From contig CP188828.1 in NCBI GenBank assembly GCA_050110875.1, positions 1,860,001-1,924,000 on the forward strand: a DNA stretch of 64,000 nt, written 5' to 3'. The notes beneath the pieces were generated by a model, which saw nothing but the letters and a program-made list of their open reading frames with translations, was not told the DNA's origin and ran no database searches. Positions 1 through 7,407 of the stretch are shown here, in pieces. This DNA comes from Methyloligella sp050110875. GTDB taxonomy: Bacteria; Pseudomonadota; Alphaproteobacteria; Rhizobiales; Methyloligellaceae. The translations under genes and the position numbers were made by a program. Every line of letters starts with the position of its first letter. Position 1 is the stretch's first letter.

Positions 1-339
1 CGCCCTGACGACCTCTTCGGCCGCATCGGCGGAGAGGAATTCGCGCTCCTCCTGCCCAACACGCCCCTGGACCAAGCGATCCGGATCGCCGAGCGCATCC
101 GCGAGACGGTCGCCGCGATGCCGATCGATTGCGGTGTCCACGAAATCGCCGTGACGACCAGCGCAGGGGTCACCAGCGCTCCAAACGGCAAGGTCAATCT
201 CGATCGCCTGATCGCAACCGCCGATGCGGCGCTCTACGACGCCAAAGCGTCAGGCCGGAATCAGACCAAGATCCTTGAATCCATCCCGGCCGAGCTTCGC
301 CATCTCGACCCGATCGTTCGCATGGGCCGTTCGGCCTAG
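1..339 (+). CDS. GGDEF-domain diguanylate cyclase, C-terminal part (5' cut by window edge)
   Basis: Frame 1 is open from base 1 to the TAG at 337-339. It encodes the signature GRIGGEEFALLLPNT, the GGEEF active-site loop of diguanylate cyclases that make cyclic di-GMP from two GTP. The DAALYDAKASGRNQT segment that usually closes a GGDEF domain follows. Any sensory N-terminus lies outside the window, so the signal it responds to is unknown. The active-site residues visible here are intact. Its stop codon overlaps the stop codon of the convergent TonB-receptor gene by two bases (CTAG at 336-339), leaving no room for a terminator between them. Confidence 0.9.
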   Translation, partial: RPDDLFGRIGGEEFALLLPNTPLDQAIRIAERIRETVAAMPIDCGVHEIAVTTSAGVTSAPNGKVNLDRLIATADAALYDAKASGRNQTKILESIPAELRHLDPIVRMGRSA

Positions 340-2681
340 AACACCGCCTTGGCAAACAGCTTGAAGCTGCGACCGGGCAGCAAGACCTGGTCGGCCTTGA
401 ACGAGGCCGCATTGCGGATCTCGTCGTCGAGCAGATTGTCCGCCGCCACGCCCAAGGTCAGCCGTTCGCCGAACTGGCCCTGCCCGAGCGCACCCGACCA
501 GCTCAGGGATGCGTTCAGGAGATCGTAGCCCGGCGTCTCGTATTCGTTCGCCGCGACCTCGTCCTGCTCGAAGGCGTGCAGCAGAGTCACCCGTGCCAGC
601 CAATGTTCATCCTGCCAGTAGGCTCCGCCCCCCAGCCGGTGGGGCGGGATGCGCGGTACATAGGTCCCGTCGGCGAATTTGGCATGAATGAAATCGTATT
701 GACCGGTCACGCCGAAGATGCCGCCGGCAATTTCGGTCAGGTCATACGCCCCTTGCAGCTCCGCACCTGTAAAGGTCGCATCCTGCTGGCCGGTCAGCAC
801 CTGGTCGAACTCGCCGTCAGCGATCCCGCAGCTCTCGAACGCCTCGTTGCAGGTGATCCCCGTCAACTGCTGGAAAATGAAGCCGTCGAAATCCGTGTGA
901 TAGGCGTTCGCCGCGAAGCGGAACCTGCCGGTGTCCCGCGCCAGCCCGATCTCGATGCTCTTGGCCGTCTCGATCTCGAGATCCGGATCGCCGATCTCGA
1001 ACGTGCCCGAGGCGTGATGCGGTCCCTTGGAGAACAGCTCAGAGGCTGTCGGCGCCCGCTCCGCATATTGCGCATCGGCCCGAAGCACCATGGCGTTCGG
1101 CAGGTCGCGTTCCAGTCCGATGCTGGCGCTGAACGGCGTGAAGTCGCGCCCGGCGGCAAAAGTGGCGATCTCGTCGGGCGGCGGCAGCAGATCCGAAGGC
1201 ACCTCCGGCGCGTAACCGTCGACCTCGCGATGCTCCAGCCGGGCCGCCGCCTGAAGCCGCAAGCGCTCCGAAAGCTCCAGCTCCTCGAAGAGATAGGCCG
1301 CCACGTCGCGGGTCGTGTTGGGCGCGAGAAGCTCCTCTGCCTCTCCTTCGGTGTCGAGATCGTCATGGGTCCAGCTAAAGCCGAGCATGCCGTTCAGCGG
1401 ACCGGCGCCGGTCGTCACCGTGCGATGCTGGAACTCGGTACGCGCTTCCCAAGTCTTGCGGGCGAAAGTGCCGTGCACGACTTCCCCTTCGTCCTCGTGC
1501 TCGTGCTCGTGCTCCTCGGCATGCTCTTCTTCGTGCTCGTGCTCGTCCTCTTCATGAGCATGCTCTTCCTCCTCATGCTCATGCTCGTCCTCGTGAGCAT
1601 GCTCGTGCTCCAAGCCGATCTCGTCATGCTTGTAATCCGAATAGCCGAGCCAGAAACGCACCTCCTCGACCGGGCCGTTCAGCGGGCGATAGGCGCCGCG
1701 ATTGGTCCAGCGCACCTGCTCCATGTCGATATGGATGCCGAGCTCCGCCTCCTCACCGCCGGGAATGCCGTAATCGCTGGCGAACCGGCTCACCGAGGTG
1801 CCGAGGAAGCCGCGGTCGAAGAACAAGGTCGCCCCCGCCGACTGACCTTCGGTCTCCACGAAGCTGTTCTCCTGAATGCCGAGCGGCGTTTCGTAGTCCT
1901 CCGCATTGCGGCCGAAAGCATCGACATGAACGGCCACATTGCCGGTCCGGTTGTCGAACTTCACCGCGCCGTCATAGCCGTCATCGACCGTGACGCCGGC
2001 ACCCTGCGCCTCCAGACGGGTTGTGCCCGGCGCGATATCGACGGGGATGCGGTCGTTGATGGCGTTCACCACGCCGCCCACGGACCCGGACGTGTAGCGC
2101 AGGCTCTGCGGGCCGCGGATGATCTCCACCCGTTCCGCCGCTAGCGGATCGATCGGCACGCCATGGTCGCCGCCCAGCGCCGACACGTCGCCGATACCGA
2201 TACCGTTTTCCTGAATGTCGACCCGGTGGCCGTCGAGACCGCGCAAGATCGGCCGGCTCGCGCCCGGCGCAAAGGTTGATGATGTCGCGCCCGGCTTTTC
2301 GAAGAAAAGATCGCCGAAACTTTGCGCCTGGCTCCGCTCAATCTCTGCCGGGGTCACCGCCATGATGGGCGCTTGCACCTCGCTCGGCACGGAGAGGCTC
2401 GGGGTTGAAGCCGGTTCGGCCGCGACAGGCGCAGGCTCGACCCGCCTTGACGGCACAGCGCTGGGAGCGGATCGCGGCCGGGTCGAAGTCGTCCTCGCCT
2501 CCGGCGAGGCTTCCACCGTGATCGGCGGCAGGACGGTCGACTCTTCTTCCTGAATGACCTCGACAGGCGGCATCTCGGCGGCATCGTCCGTCGTTTCCTG
2601 GGCGTAGACCGCCGTGAAGTTCGAAACGCCAATCAGAAGCGCAACCGCCAGATAGCCCGGCGTGCGGATTCGTCCCCTCAT
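336..2681 (-). CDS. TonB-dependent outer-membrane receptor, ZnuD-like (probable zinc uptake)
   Basis: About 781 residues. I chose the ATG at 2681 because it is preceded by GGGGG and begins a normal signal peptide (MRGRIRTPGYLAVALLIG, processed after VYA); the TTG four codons upstream is less likely. A proline-rich linker, then the plug domain (RPILRGLDGHRVD, DHGVPIDPLAAERVEIIRGP) and a beta-barrel ending in an aromatic residue follow. The DHGVPIDPL motif is typical of ZnuD-type receptors. Residues about 355-398 form a His/Glu-rich extracellular loop (repeats of EHEHEHEDE type), as expected for metal capture. Zur-like palindromes sit just upstream, and a carbonic anhydrase (zinc enzyme) lies upstream on the same strand. 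Zinc as substrate is inferred; nickel or cobalt is possible. Confidence 0.85.
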   Translation of the reverse strand: MRGRIRTPGYLAVALLIGVSNFTAVYAQETTDDAAEMPPVEVIQEEESTVLPPITVEASPEARTTSTRPRSAPSAVPSRRVEPAPVAAEPASTPSLSVPSEVQAPIMAVTPAEIERSQAQSFGDLFFEKPGATSSTFAPGASRPILRGLDGHRVDIQENGIGIGDVSALGGDHGVPIDPLAAERVEIIRGPQSLRYTSGSVGGVVNAINDRIPVDIAPGTTRLEAQGAGVTVDDGYDGAVKFDNRTGNVAVHVDAFGRNAEDYETPLGIQENSFVETEGQSAGATLFFDRGFLGTSVSRFASDYGIPGGEEAELGIHIDMEQVRWTNRGAYRPLNGPVEEVRFWLGYSDYKHDEIGLEHEHAHEDEHEHEEEEHAHEEDEHEHEEEHAEEHEHEHEDEGEVVHGTFARKTWEARTEFQHRTVTTGAGPLNGMLGFSWTHDDLDTEGEAEELLAPNTTRDVAAYLFEELELSERLRLQAAARLEHREVDGYAPEVPSDLLPPPDEIATFAAGRDFTPFSASIGLERDLPNAMVLRADAQYAERAPTASELFSKGPHHASGTFEIGDPDLEIETAKSIEIGLARDTGRFRFAANAYHTDFDGFIFQQLTGITCNEAFESCGIADGEFDQVLTGQQDATFTGAELQGAYDLTEIAGGIFGVTGQYDFIHAKFADGTYVPRIPPHRLGGGAYWQDEHWLARVTLLHAFEQDEVAANEYETPGYDLLNASLSWSGALGQGQFGERLTLGVAADNLLDDEIRNAASFKADQVLLPGRSFKLFAKAVF

Positions 2682-2701
2682 GAAAGCCCCCAAGCAACGC
2701 T

Positions 2702-2747
2702 ATGTTATATAGTATCGAGATCTTGCGTAACGTTATATCTTAACGTT
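2702..2747 (-). promoter_or_regulatory. Zur-like operator(s) upstream of the TonB receptor
   Basis: At 2729-2747 there is a palindrome with 7-bp perfect arms AACGTTA and TAACGTT around five bases. At 2702-2715 lies a second degenerate copy, ATGTTATATAGTAT. Both resemble alphaproteobacterial Zur boxes, which are AT-rich inverted repeats built on GTTATA/TATAAC in otherwise GC-rich DNA. They lie 21-66 bp upstream of the receptor ATG, where a repressor would block its promoter. Assignment to Zur rather than another Fur-family protein is inference. Confidence 0.5.
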
Positions 2748-2796
2748 TGCAAGTCGCATCTCGGACGCATGGGTTGGGCAGCCCGGCCCAGAACGG

Positions 2797-2836
2797 AAAA
2801 GGGCCGATCCCACTCCGAAAGGTGCGGGACCGGCCC
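2797..2836 (-). terminator. Rho-independent terminator after the carbonic anhydrase gene
   Basis: Read on the minus strand, bases 2836 to 2801 form a long GC-rich hairpin with two 16-nt arms, 13 positions matching and a GAAA-type loop. It is followed by a short T run (complement of 2797-2800) before more GC. It lies between the carbonic anhydrase stop and the TonB receptor promoter, implying that the two genes are separate transcription units. Confidence 0.65.
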
Positions 2837-2904
2837 AATAAGCCGGGTTCGGATCAGGAGAACGTGAGCGATTCCGCCAGCGGAGCGGACCGGAATCCCC
2901 TCTA

Positions 2905-3654
2905 TCAGGTGGTTTGCGAGATCAGTTCGACCTTGCCTGTTTCCAGGCGATAGACACCGCCCACGACCTCGACCTTTCCATCCTTCACGGCCTTGTCGAG
3001 GATCGGGCTTGCGGTCTTCAGACGCTCCACGTTGAGCCGGACATTGTCCTCGATGGAGCGCTCCAGAAGATCGTCGTGGGATTGAGCGGATGCCCGCTCC
3101 ACCGCCGGTGTCAGCGCTTTCACGAGAGCCGGCAGATGCCCTGGCAGCGTCTCGTCGTCCTCGATCGATGAGATGGTCGAGGCCACAGCGCCGCAAGCGT
3201 CATGACCGAGCACCATGATAAGCGGGGTGTTCAGAACGGCGACAGCGAATTCGAAGCTCGCAAGATTGTCCGGCGTGACGAAATTGCCGGCCACGCGGCA
3301 GACGAAAAGATCGCCCCGGGAGGTGTCGAAGGCAAATTCCGGCGCGATACGGGAATCGGCGCAGCTCAGGACACCAGCGAAGGGATTCTGCCCACCCACC
3401 AAGGCCGGGCGCTCGGCGACGAAATCGTGCCGCTTGGCGACCCCCTGGATATAGCGCTCATTGCCCGCCATCAGCCGCTTAAGCGCAGCTTCGGGGGATA
3501 TCACGTTCTGGGGACGCGGAACCGTCGGCTCTTCTGCCCTGGCGCCGAACGGTGCGGCGAGCGTGGCCGCCGCGCCCAATCCGAAGGCGAGCGCCGTGCG
3601 GCGGTCGATATCGACGGAAGCGCGTTCGATACCCGCGCGATGCTTGTCACACAT
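2905..3654 (-). CDS. Beta-class carbonic anhydrase with an export signal
   Basis: Hydrates CO2 to bicarbonate with an active-site zinc. From the ATG at 3654 (249 aa; chosen for the GGAGGAGGAG ribosome site just upstream) the ligands are C98 and D100 in CADSR, then H151 and C154 in HDACG, all present. The N-terminus reads DRRTALAFGLGAAATLAAPF and ends in ARA, a twin-arginine-type signal, so the enzyme is probably periplasmic. That is unusual for the beta class, which is mostly cytoplasmic. Its position next to a zinc-type receptor fits a zinc-dependent enzyme. An exact CtrA-type box lies 84 bp upstream. It ends at a clear hairpin terminator. Confidence 0.92.
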   Translation of the reverse strand: MCDKHRAGIERASVDIDRRTALAFGLGAAATLAAPFGARAEEPTVPRPQNVISPEAALKRLMAGNERYIQGVAKRHDFVAERPALVGGQNPFAGVLSCADSRIAPEFAFDTSRGDLFVCRVAGNFVTPDNLASFEFAVAVLNTPLIMVLGHDACGAVASTISSIEDDETLPGHLPALVKALTPAVERASAQSHDDLLERSIEDNVRLNVERLKTASPILDKAVKDGKVEVVGGVYRLETGKVELISQTT

Positions 3655-3737
3655 GTCTTGGCTCCTCCTCCAACAACCTGGACGAGAAAACCATAGTGCC
3701 GACAAGTTAACGAACGCAGATCGGCAGTGAAGCGCGG

Positions 3738-3752
3738 TTAAGCAGCGCTTAA
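3738..3752. promoter_or_regulatory. CtrA-type box TTAA-N7-TTAA
   Basis: TTAAGCAGCGCTTAA is an exact TTAA-N7-TTAA match to the alphaproteobacterial CtrA binding consensus. It lies in the gap between the membrane protein stop (3799) and the carbonic anhydrase ATG (3654). The core is also self-complementary, so a role as a small hairpin at the end of the membrane-protein transcript is an alternative. Confidence 0.4.
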
Positions 3753-3798
3753 AGCCTGCCGGGAATGAAACAGTCGGAAGGTTTGCAGCAGCGGAAGA

Positions 3799-4368
3799 CT
3801 AGCCGCGTGCAGCAAGAACCTGCCGGCCGCCGGAAGCGAGCAGGCCAGCCGTCTGGCCGAGCCAGCGGCAGGCAAGCAGCCCGGCAAAGGCCAGCGCATT
3901 GATCCAGAAGACTTGGCCGATCACCGCAAACGAGAAGCCACCGCCCGCCGGCAGCACGGCCGTCGACGCGATCAAGACGAACTCGTAGGCGACGAAAGCG
4001 CCGAGAAAGCCCATGCCAGCGGCAACGCGAATATCGTCCGTCTTCCGCATGGCCTCGGTGGAGGCGAAGGTTGCGGCGAATGCGGCCACGCCGATCGCGG
4101 CGCCCCAGCCGAAGGTCTCCAGCGTGGTCGGATAGCCGAGCACCAGGAAGCCGATCGCCTGATTGATCGCAAACACCACTCCCACCAGAAGGAAGGCGTT
4201 GGCGCGCGACACAGTCAGCGCTGCGATCGCCGCGATGGCGGCAAATGGCGCAACGCAAGCAAGCGCCCAGCTGAACAGGATGCTGGCGACGGTCACGAAG
4301 CCCGTCCAGATCCCGATCTTCCAGCCTTCCGAAAGCGATGCCACAGCACCCGTGCTTTTGCTCGTCAT
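3799..4368 (-). CDS. Integral membrane protein of unknown function
   Basis: 189 residues from ATG 4368, not recognised as a named family. Hydrophobic stretches suggest about five transmembrane helices: near residues 17-50 (possibly two), 60-80, 88-103, 118-140 and 148-167. No catalytic or metal-binding motif stands out and there is no His-rich segment. It is followed on the same strand by the carbonic anhydrase after 144 bp. A link to zinc or bicarbonate handling is only suggested by that proximity. Length and codon use look like those of its neighbours, so it is a real gene. Confidence 0.6.
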   Translation of the reverse strand: MTSKSTGAVASLSEGWKIGIWTGFVTVASILFSWALACVAPFAAIAAIAALTVSRANAFLLVGVVFAINQAIGFLVLGYPTTLETFGWGAAIGVAAFAATFASTEAMRKTDDIRVAAGMGFLGAFVAYEFVLIASTAVLPAGGGFSFAVIGQVFWINALAFAGLLACRWLGQTAGLLASGGRQVLAARG

Positions 4369-4515
4369 AATATCCGCTCTTCCTTCGCGTACCGGCCTCT
4401 GCCAGGTATTATATTTCTGCGCGACCTTATCTCTGTGTGCGCGATATCTATGTGCGCCCTAGGCACCTTTCCCTTCTGATAGCCGATAACCCGTGCTGCG
4501 AAAAGGCCCTTAGGC

Positions 4516-5031
4516 TCAGTTCAGGGACTTTGCCTGCTCCGGCGTCATTACGATCACGCCGTCCTCGTCCGCTATGACGATATCGCCGGGGTTGAAATCC
4601 ACACCCGCGAAGTTGAGCGGAATATCGGTGGTGCCCTCTCCGCGCCGGACCGATTTGCGCGGGATCGATCCAAGAGCCTTCAGCCCGATATCGAGCTCCG
4701 CCACCGCGCAGACATCCCGCACGAAGCCGAACAGCAAGATACCTGCCCAGCCGTTCTTCGCCGCTTCGCCCGCCACCAGGTCGCCCATCACCGCGCAACG
4801 ATTGCTGCCGCCCGCATCGATCACCAGCACCCGGCCCTCGCCGGGAAGCGCGACCTGCTCCTTGATGCGCGAATTGTCCTCGAAGCATTTGACCGTGGCG
4901 ATGGAGCCAGAGAACCGGCGTCTGCCGCCGAAATCCCGAAAGATCGGCCAGGGCACCCTGACCGCATCGAGGAATTGGTCGTAGAGATCGCAAGTCGATG
5001 GATAAGTCGATGGCAAGGCGTTGTCGCTCAT
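4516..5031 (-). CDS. RraA-family protein, probable 4-hydroxy-4-methyl-2-oxoglutarate aldolase
   Basis: 171 residues from ATG 5031 with a GGGAGC ribosome site. The RraA fold signature is visible in VLVIDAGGSNRCAVMGDLVA and GILLFGFVRDVCAV; the G-x-x-R-D motif binds substrate and the divalent metal in the aldolase subgroup. Members either cleave 4-hydroxy-4-methyl-2-oxoglutarate or oxaloacetate, or (as in E. coli RraA) inhibit RNase E. The length matches the short single-domain family. The genes on either side do not form a protocatechuate pathway, so the physiological substrate is not shown by context. Confidence 0.85.
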   Translation of the reverse strand: MSDNALPSTYPSTCDLYDQFLDAVRVPWPIFRDFGGRRRFSGSIATVKCFEDNSRIKEQVALPGEGRVLVIDAGGSNRCAVMGDLVAGEAAKNGWAGILLFGFVRDVCAVAELDIGLKALGSIPRKSVRRGEGTTDIPLNFAGVDFNPGDIVIADEDGVIVMTPEQAKSLN

Positions 5032-5127
5032 GATGCTCCCGTCTTTGGTGACCTGACTGTCGGCCTATATATAGACCAGCACATGCCATAGCGCGCCGAA
5101 TGTCAGAATTCGAGAGAAGGTCGACCA

Positions 5128-7404
5128 ATGCAGCGAACCGATCACGGAAAAGCGAAGAAGGCCAACGAACATGGAGGCGGCGACGGAAGCCATGCCCCCG
5201 CCCGAGCCGCCTCCAGCTGCCACGGAGACCACGCCGACCATCATCATGGCGGCGCTCCGAAGCATCACGGCCCCGTCCCCGAAGGCACGCTCTATACCTG
5301 CCCCATGCATCCGGAGATCGTGCAGGAAGGCCCCGGCGCCTGCCCCATCTGCGGCATGGCCCTGGAGCCCATGGGCGTGCCGGATGTCGACGCGCCGAAT
5401 CCGGAGCTTCAGGATTTCACGAAGCGCCTGATTGTCGGAGCGCCGCTTGCCCTCGCCCTGCTCGCCATCGAGATGTCCCACCATCTCTTCGGGGTGGACT
5501 TGCTTCCCATGCTGTCGTTGCGCGCCGAGCAATGGCTGCAGCTCGCCCTCGCCATCCCCGCGGTGCTTTGGGCCGGCGCACCTTTCTTCGCCCGCGGTCT
5601 CGCCTCGCTGCGTTCGGGCAATCTCAACATGTTCACCCTGATCGCGATCGGCACGGGCGCGGCCTTCCTCTATAGCCTGGTCGCCACGATCCTCCCCGGC
5701 CTCTTTCCGCCCACTTTGCGGATGGAGACGGGCTACGTGCCGGTCTATTACGAGGCGGCCGCCGTCATCGTCGCCCTTGTGCTGCTCGGTCAGGTGCTGG
5801 AGCTCCGTGCCCGGGAGCAGACCGGCAGCGCCATCCGCGCGCTTCTCGATCTCGCCCCCAAGACCGCCTTGAGGGTAGAGAAGGACGGCAGCACCAAAAC
5901 CGTGCCCCTCGCCGAAGTGCAGGTCGGCGATATCCTGCGCGTGCGTCCTGGCGACAAGGTTCCCATCGACGGCCTGATCACCGAAGGCAAGAGCGCCGTG
6001 GACGAATCCATGCTGACCGGCGAACCTATCCCGGTCGAGAAGACGGCCGGCGACGAGGTCACCGGCGGCACGCTGAACGGTTCCGGCAGCTTCGACATGG
6101 AGGTGGAGCGCACCGGCGAGGCCACCACCCTCTCCCAGGTGGTGGCCATGGTCGCCAACGCCCAGCGCTCCCGCGCCGACATTCAGGCCTTGGCCGACAA
6201 GGTCGCAGCCTATTTCGTTCCCGCCGTCATCGTCGTCGCGCTCATAGCGTTCATCGCTTGGCTCGCCCTCGGTCCCTCGCCTGCCCTCTCCTACGCCATC
6301 GTCGCGAGCGTCAGCGTGCTGATCATCGCCTGCCCGTGCGCCCTCGGCCTCGCCACGCCGATCTCCATCATGGTCGCCACGGGACGCGGCGCCCAATCCG
6401 GCGTGCTGGTGCGCGAGGCGAAGGCGCTGGAGCGGCTGGCCGCCGTCGACACGTTGGTGATCGACAAGACCGGCACCTTGACCGAAGGGAAGCCCGCCCT
6501 CACCGCGATCGAACCGGCCGAAGGCATCTCCGAGGACGAGCTCCTTCAGAAGGCCGCGGCCTTGGAAGCCGGCAGCGAGCATCCCCTCGCCAGCGCCGTC
6601 CTGACCGCCGCCGAAGAGCGCGGTCTGAAGCCGCCCAAGCTCACGAACTTCGATTCCGTCACGGGCCAAGGGGTGCGCGGCGAGATCGCGGGCAAAACCC
6701 TGCTCCTCGGCAACGCCGCTTTGATGGAGCAGGCCGGCATCGATATGGGCGCGCTTGCGCAGGAGACCGAAGCCCATCGCGCGAAGGGCGAGACCGTCAT
6801 CTATCTGGCGGAAGACGGCAAGCCCGCCGGCTTCCTTGGCCTCTCCGATCCCCTCAAGCCGACCAGCGGCGAAGCCGTGGCCGATCTCCACAAGCTCGGC
6901 CTGAAGATCATCATGGCCACGGGCGATGCAGAACCCACCGCCCGCGCCGTCGCCAAGCAAGTCAATATCGACGAGATCCGCGCCGGCATGACGCCCGGCA
7001 GCAAGCAGGACCTGGTGAAGGAACTGCGCAAGAACGGCGCTGCCGTCGCCATGGCGGGCGACGGTATCAACGACGCGCCGGCCCTCGCCGAGGCCGATGT
7101 CGGCATCGCCATGGGCACCGGCGCCGATATCGCCATGGAGAGCGCCGGGCTCACCCTGCTGCGTGGCGATCTCAGAGGCGTGGTCGCCGGGGTGAAGCTC
7201 GCCCGCGCCACCTTGCGCAATATCAAGCAGAACCTGGTCTTCGCCTTTGCTTATAACGTGCTCGGCATTCCCGTCGCGGCCGGCGTCCTCTACCCGGCCT
7301 TCGGCATGCTGCTGTCGCCCATGATCGCCGCGGCGGCCATGAGCCTCTCGTCCGTATCGGTGATCGGGAATGCCTTGAGGCTGCGCAGCCTCAAGCTTCG
7401 CTGA
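5128..7404 (+). CDS. copA: Copper-translocating P1B-type ATPase (CopA-like)
   Basis: 758 residues from ATG 5128, with GAGAGAAGG seven bases upstream. The order is: His-rich N-terminus (about residues 30-48), a heavy-metal-binding segment YTCPMHPEIVQ...CPICGMALEP (about 55-80) in place of the usual ferredoxin-like HMA domain, paired N-terminal helices, actuator domain with TGEP, ion site C402-P-C404, phosphorylation site D446 in DKTGT, the SEHPLA nucleotide motif, GDGINDAPAL, and a last helix with MSLSSVSVIGN. The CPC, YN and MxxSS residues are those of Cu(I)/Ag(I) exporters of the inner membrane. It stands alone and converges on opgH with a 3-bp gap. No CueR-type regulator gene is adjacent. 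Confidence 0.93.
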   Translation: MQRTDHGKAKKANEHGGGDGSHAPARAASSCHGDHADHHHGGAPKHHGPVPEGTLYTCPMHPEIVQEGPGACPICGMALEPMGVPDVDAPNPELQDFTKRLIVGAPLALALLAIEMSHHLFGVDLLPMLSLRAEQWLQLALAIPAVLWAGAPFFARGLASLRSGNLNMFTLIAIGTGAAFLYSLVATILPGLFPPTLRMETGYVPVYYEAAAVIVALVLLGQVLELRAREQTGSAIRALLDLAPKTALRVEKDGSTKTVPLAEVQVGDILRVRPGDKVPIDGLITEGKSAVDESMLTGEPIPVEKTAGDEVTGGTLNGSGSFDMEVERTGEATTLSQVVAMVANAQRSRADIQALADKVAAYFVPAVIVVALIAFIAWLALGPSPALSYAIVASVSVLIIACPCALGLATPISIMVATGRGAQSGVLVREAKALERLAAVDTLVIDKTGTLTEGKPALTAIEPAEGISEDELLQKAAALEAGSEHPLASAVLTAAEERGLKPPKLTNFDSVTGQGVRGEIAGKTLLLGNAALMEQAGIDMGALAQETEAHRAKGETVIYLAEDGKPAGFLGLSDPLKPTSGEAVADLHKLGLKIIMATGDAEPTARAVAKQVNIDEIRAGMTPGSKQDLVKELRKNGAAVAMAGDGINDAPALAEADVGIAMGTGADIAMESAGLTLLRGDLRGVVAGVKLARATLRNIKQNLVFAFAYNVLGIPVAAGVLYPAFGMLLSPMIAAAAMSLSSVSVIGNALRLRSLKLR

Positions 7405-7407
7405 CGT

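Noticed and set aside
576..2144. Plus-strand open frame over the TonB receptor with a very hydrophobic VLVLVLL segment
   Set aside because: The hydrophobic run is the complement of the His/Glu repeats; not a membrane protein gene.
5065..6960. A 631-codon minus-strand open frame opposite copA
   Set aside because: It is the antisense shadow of a GC-rich gene with all P-type ATPase motifs on the other strand; its translation is low-complexity with no family signal.
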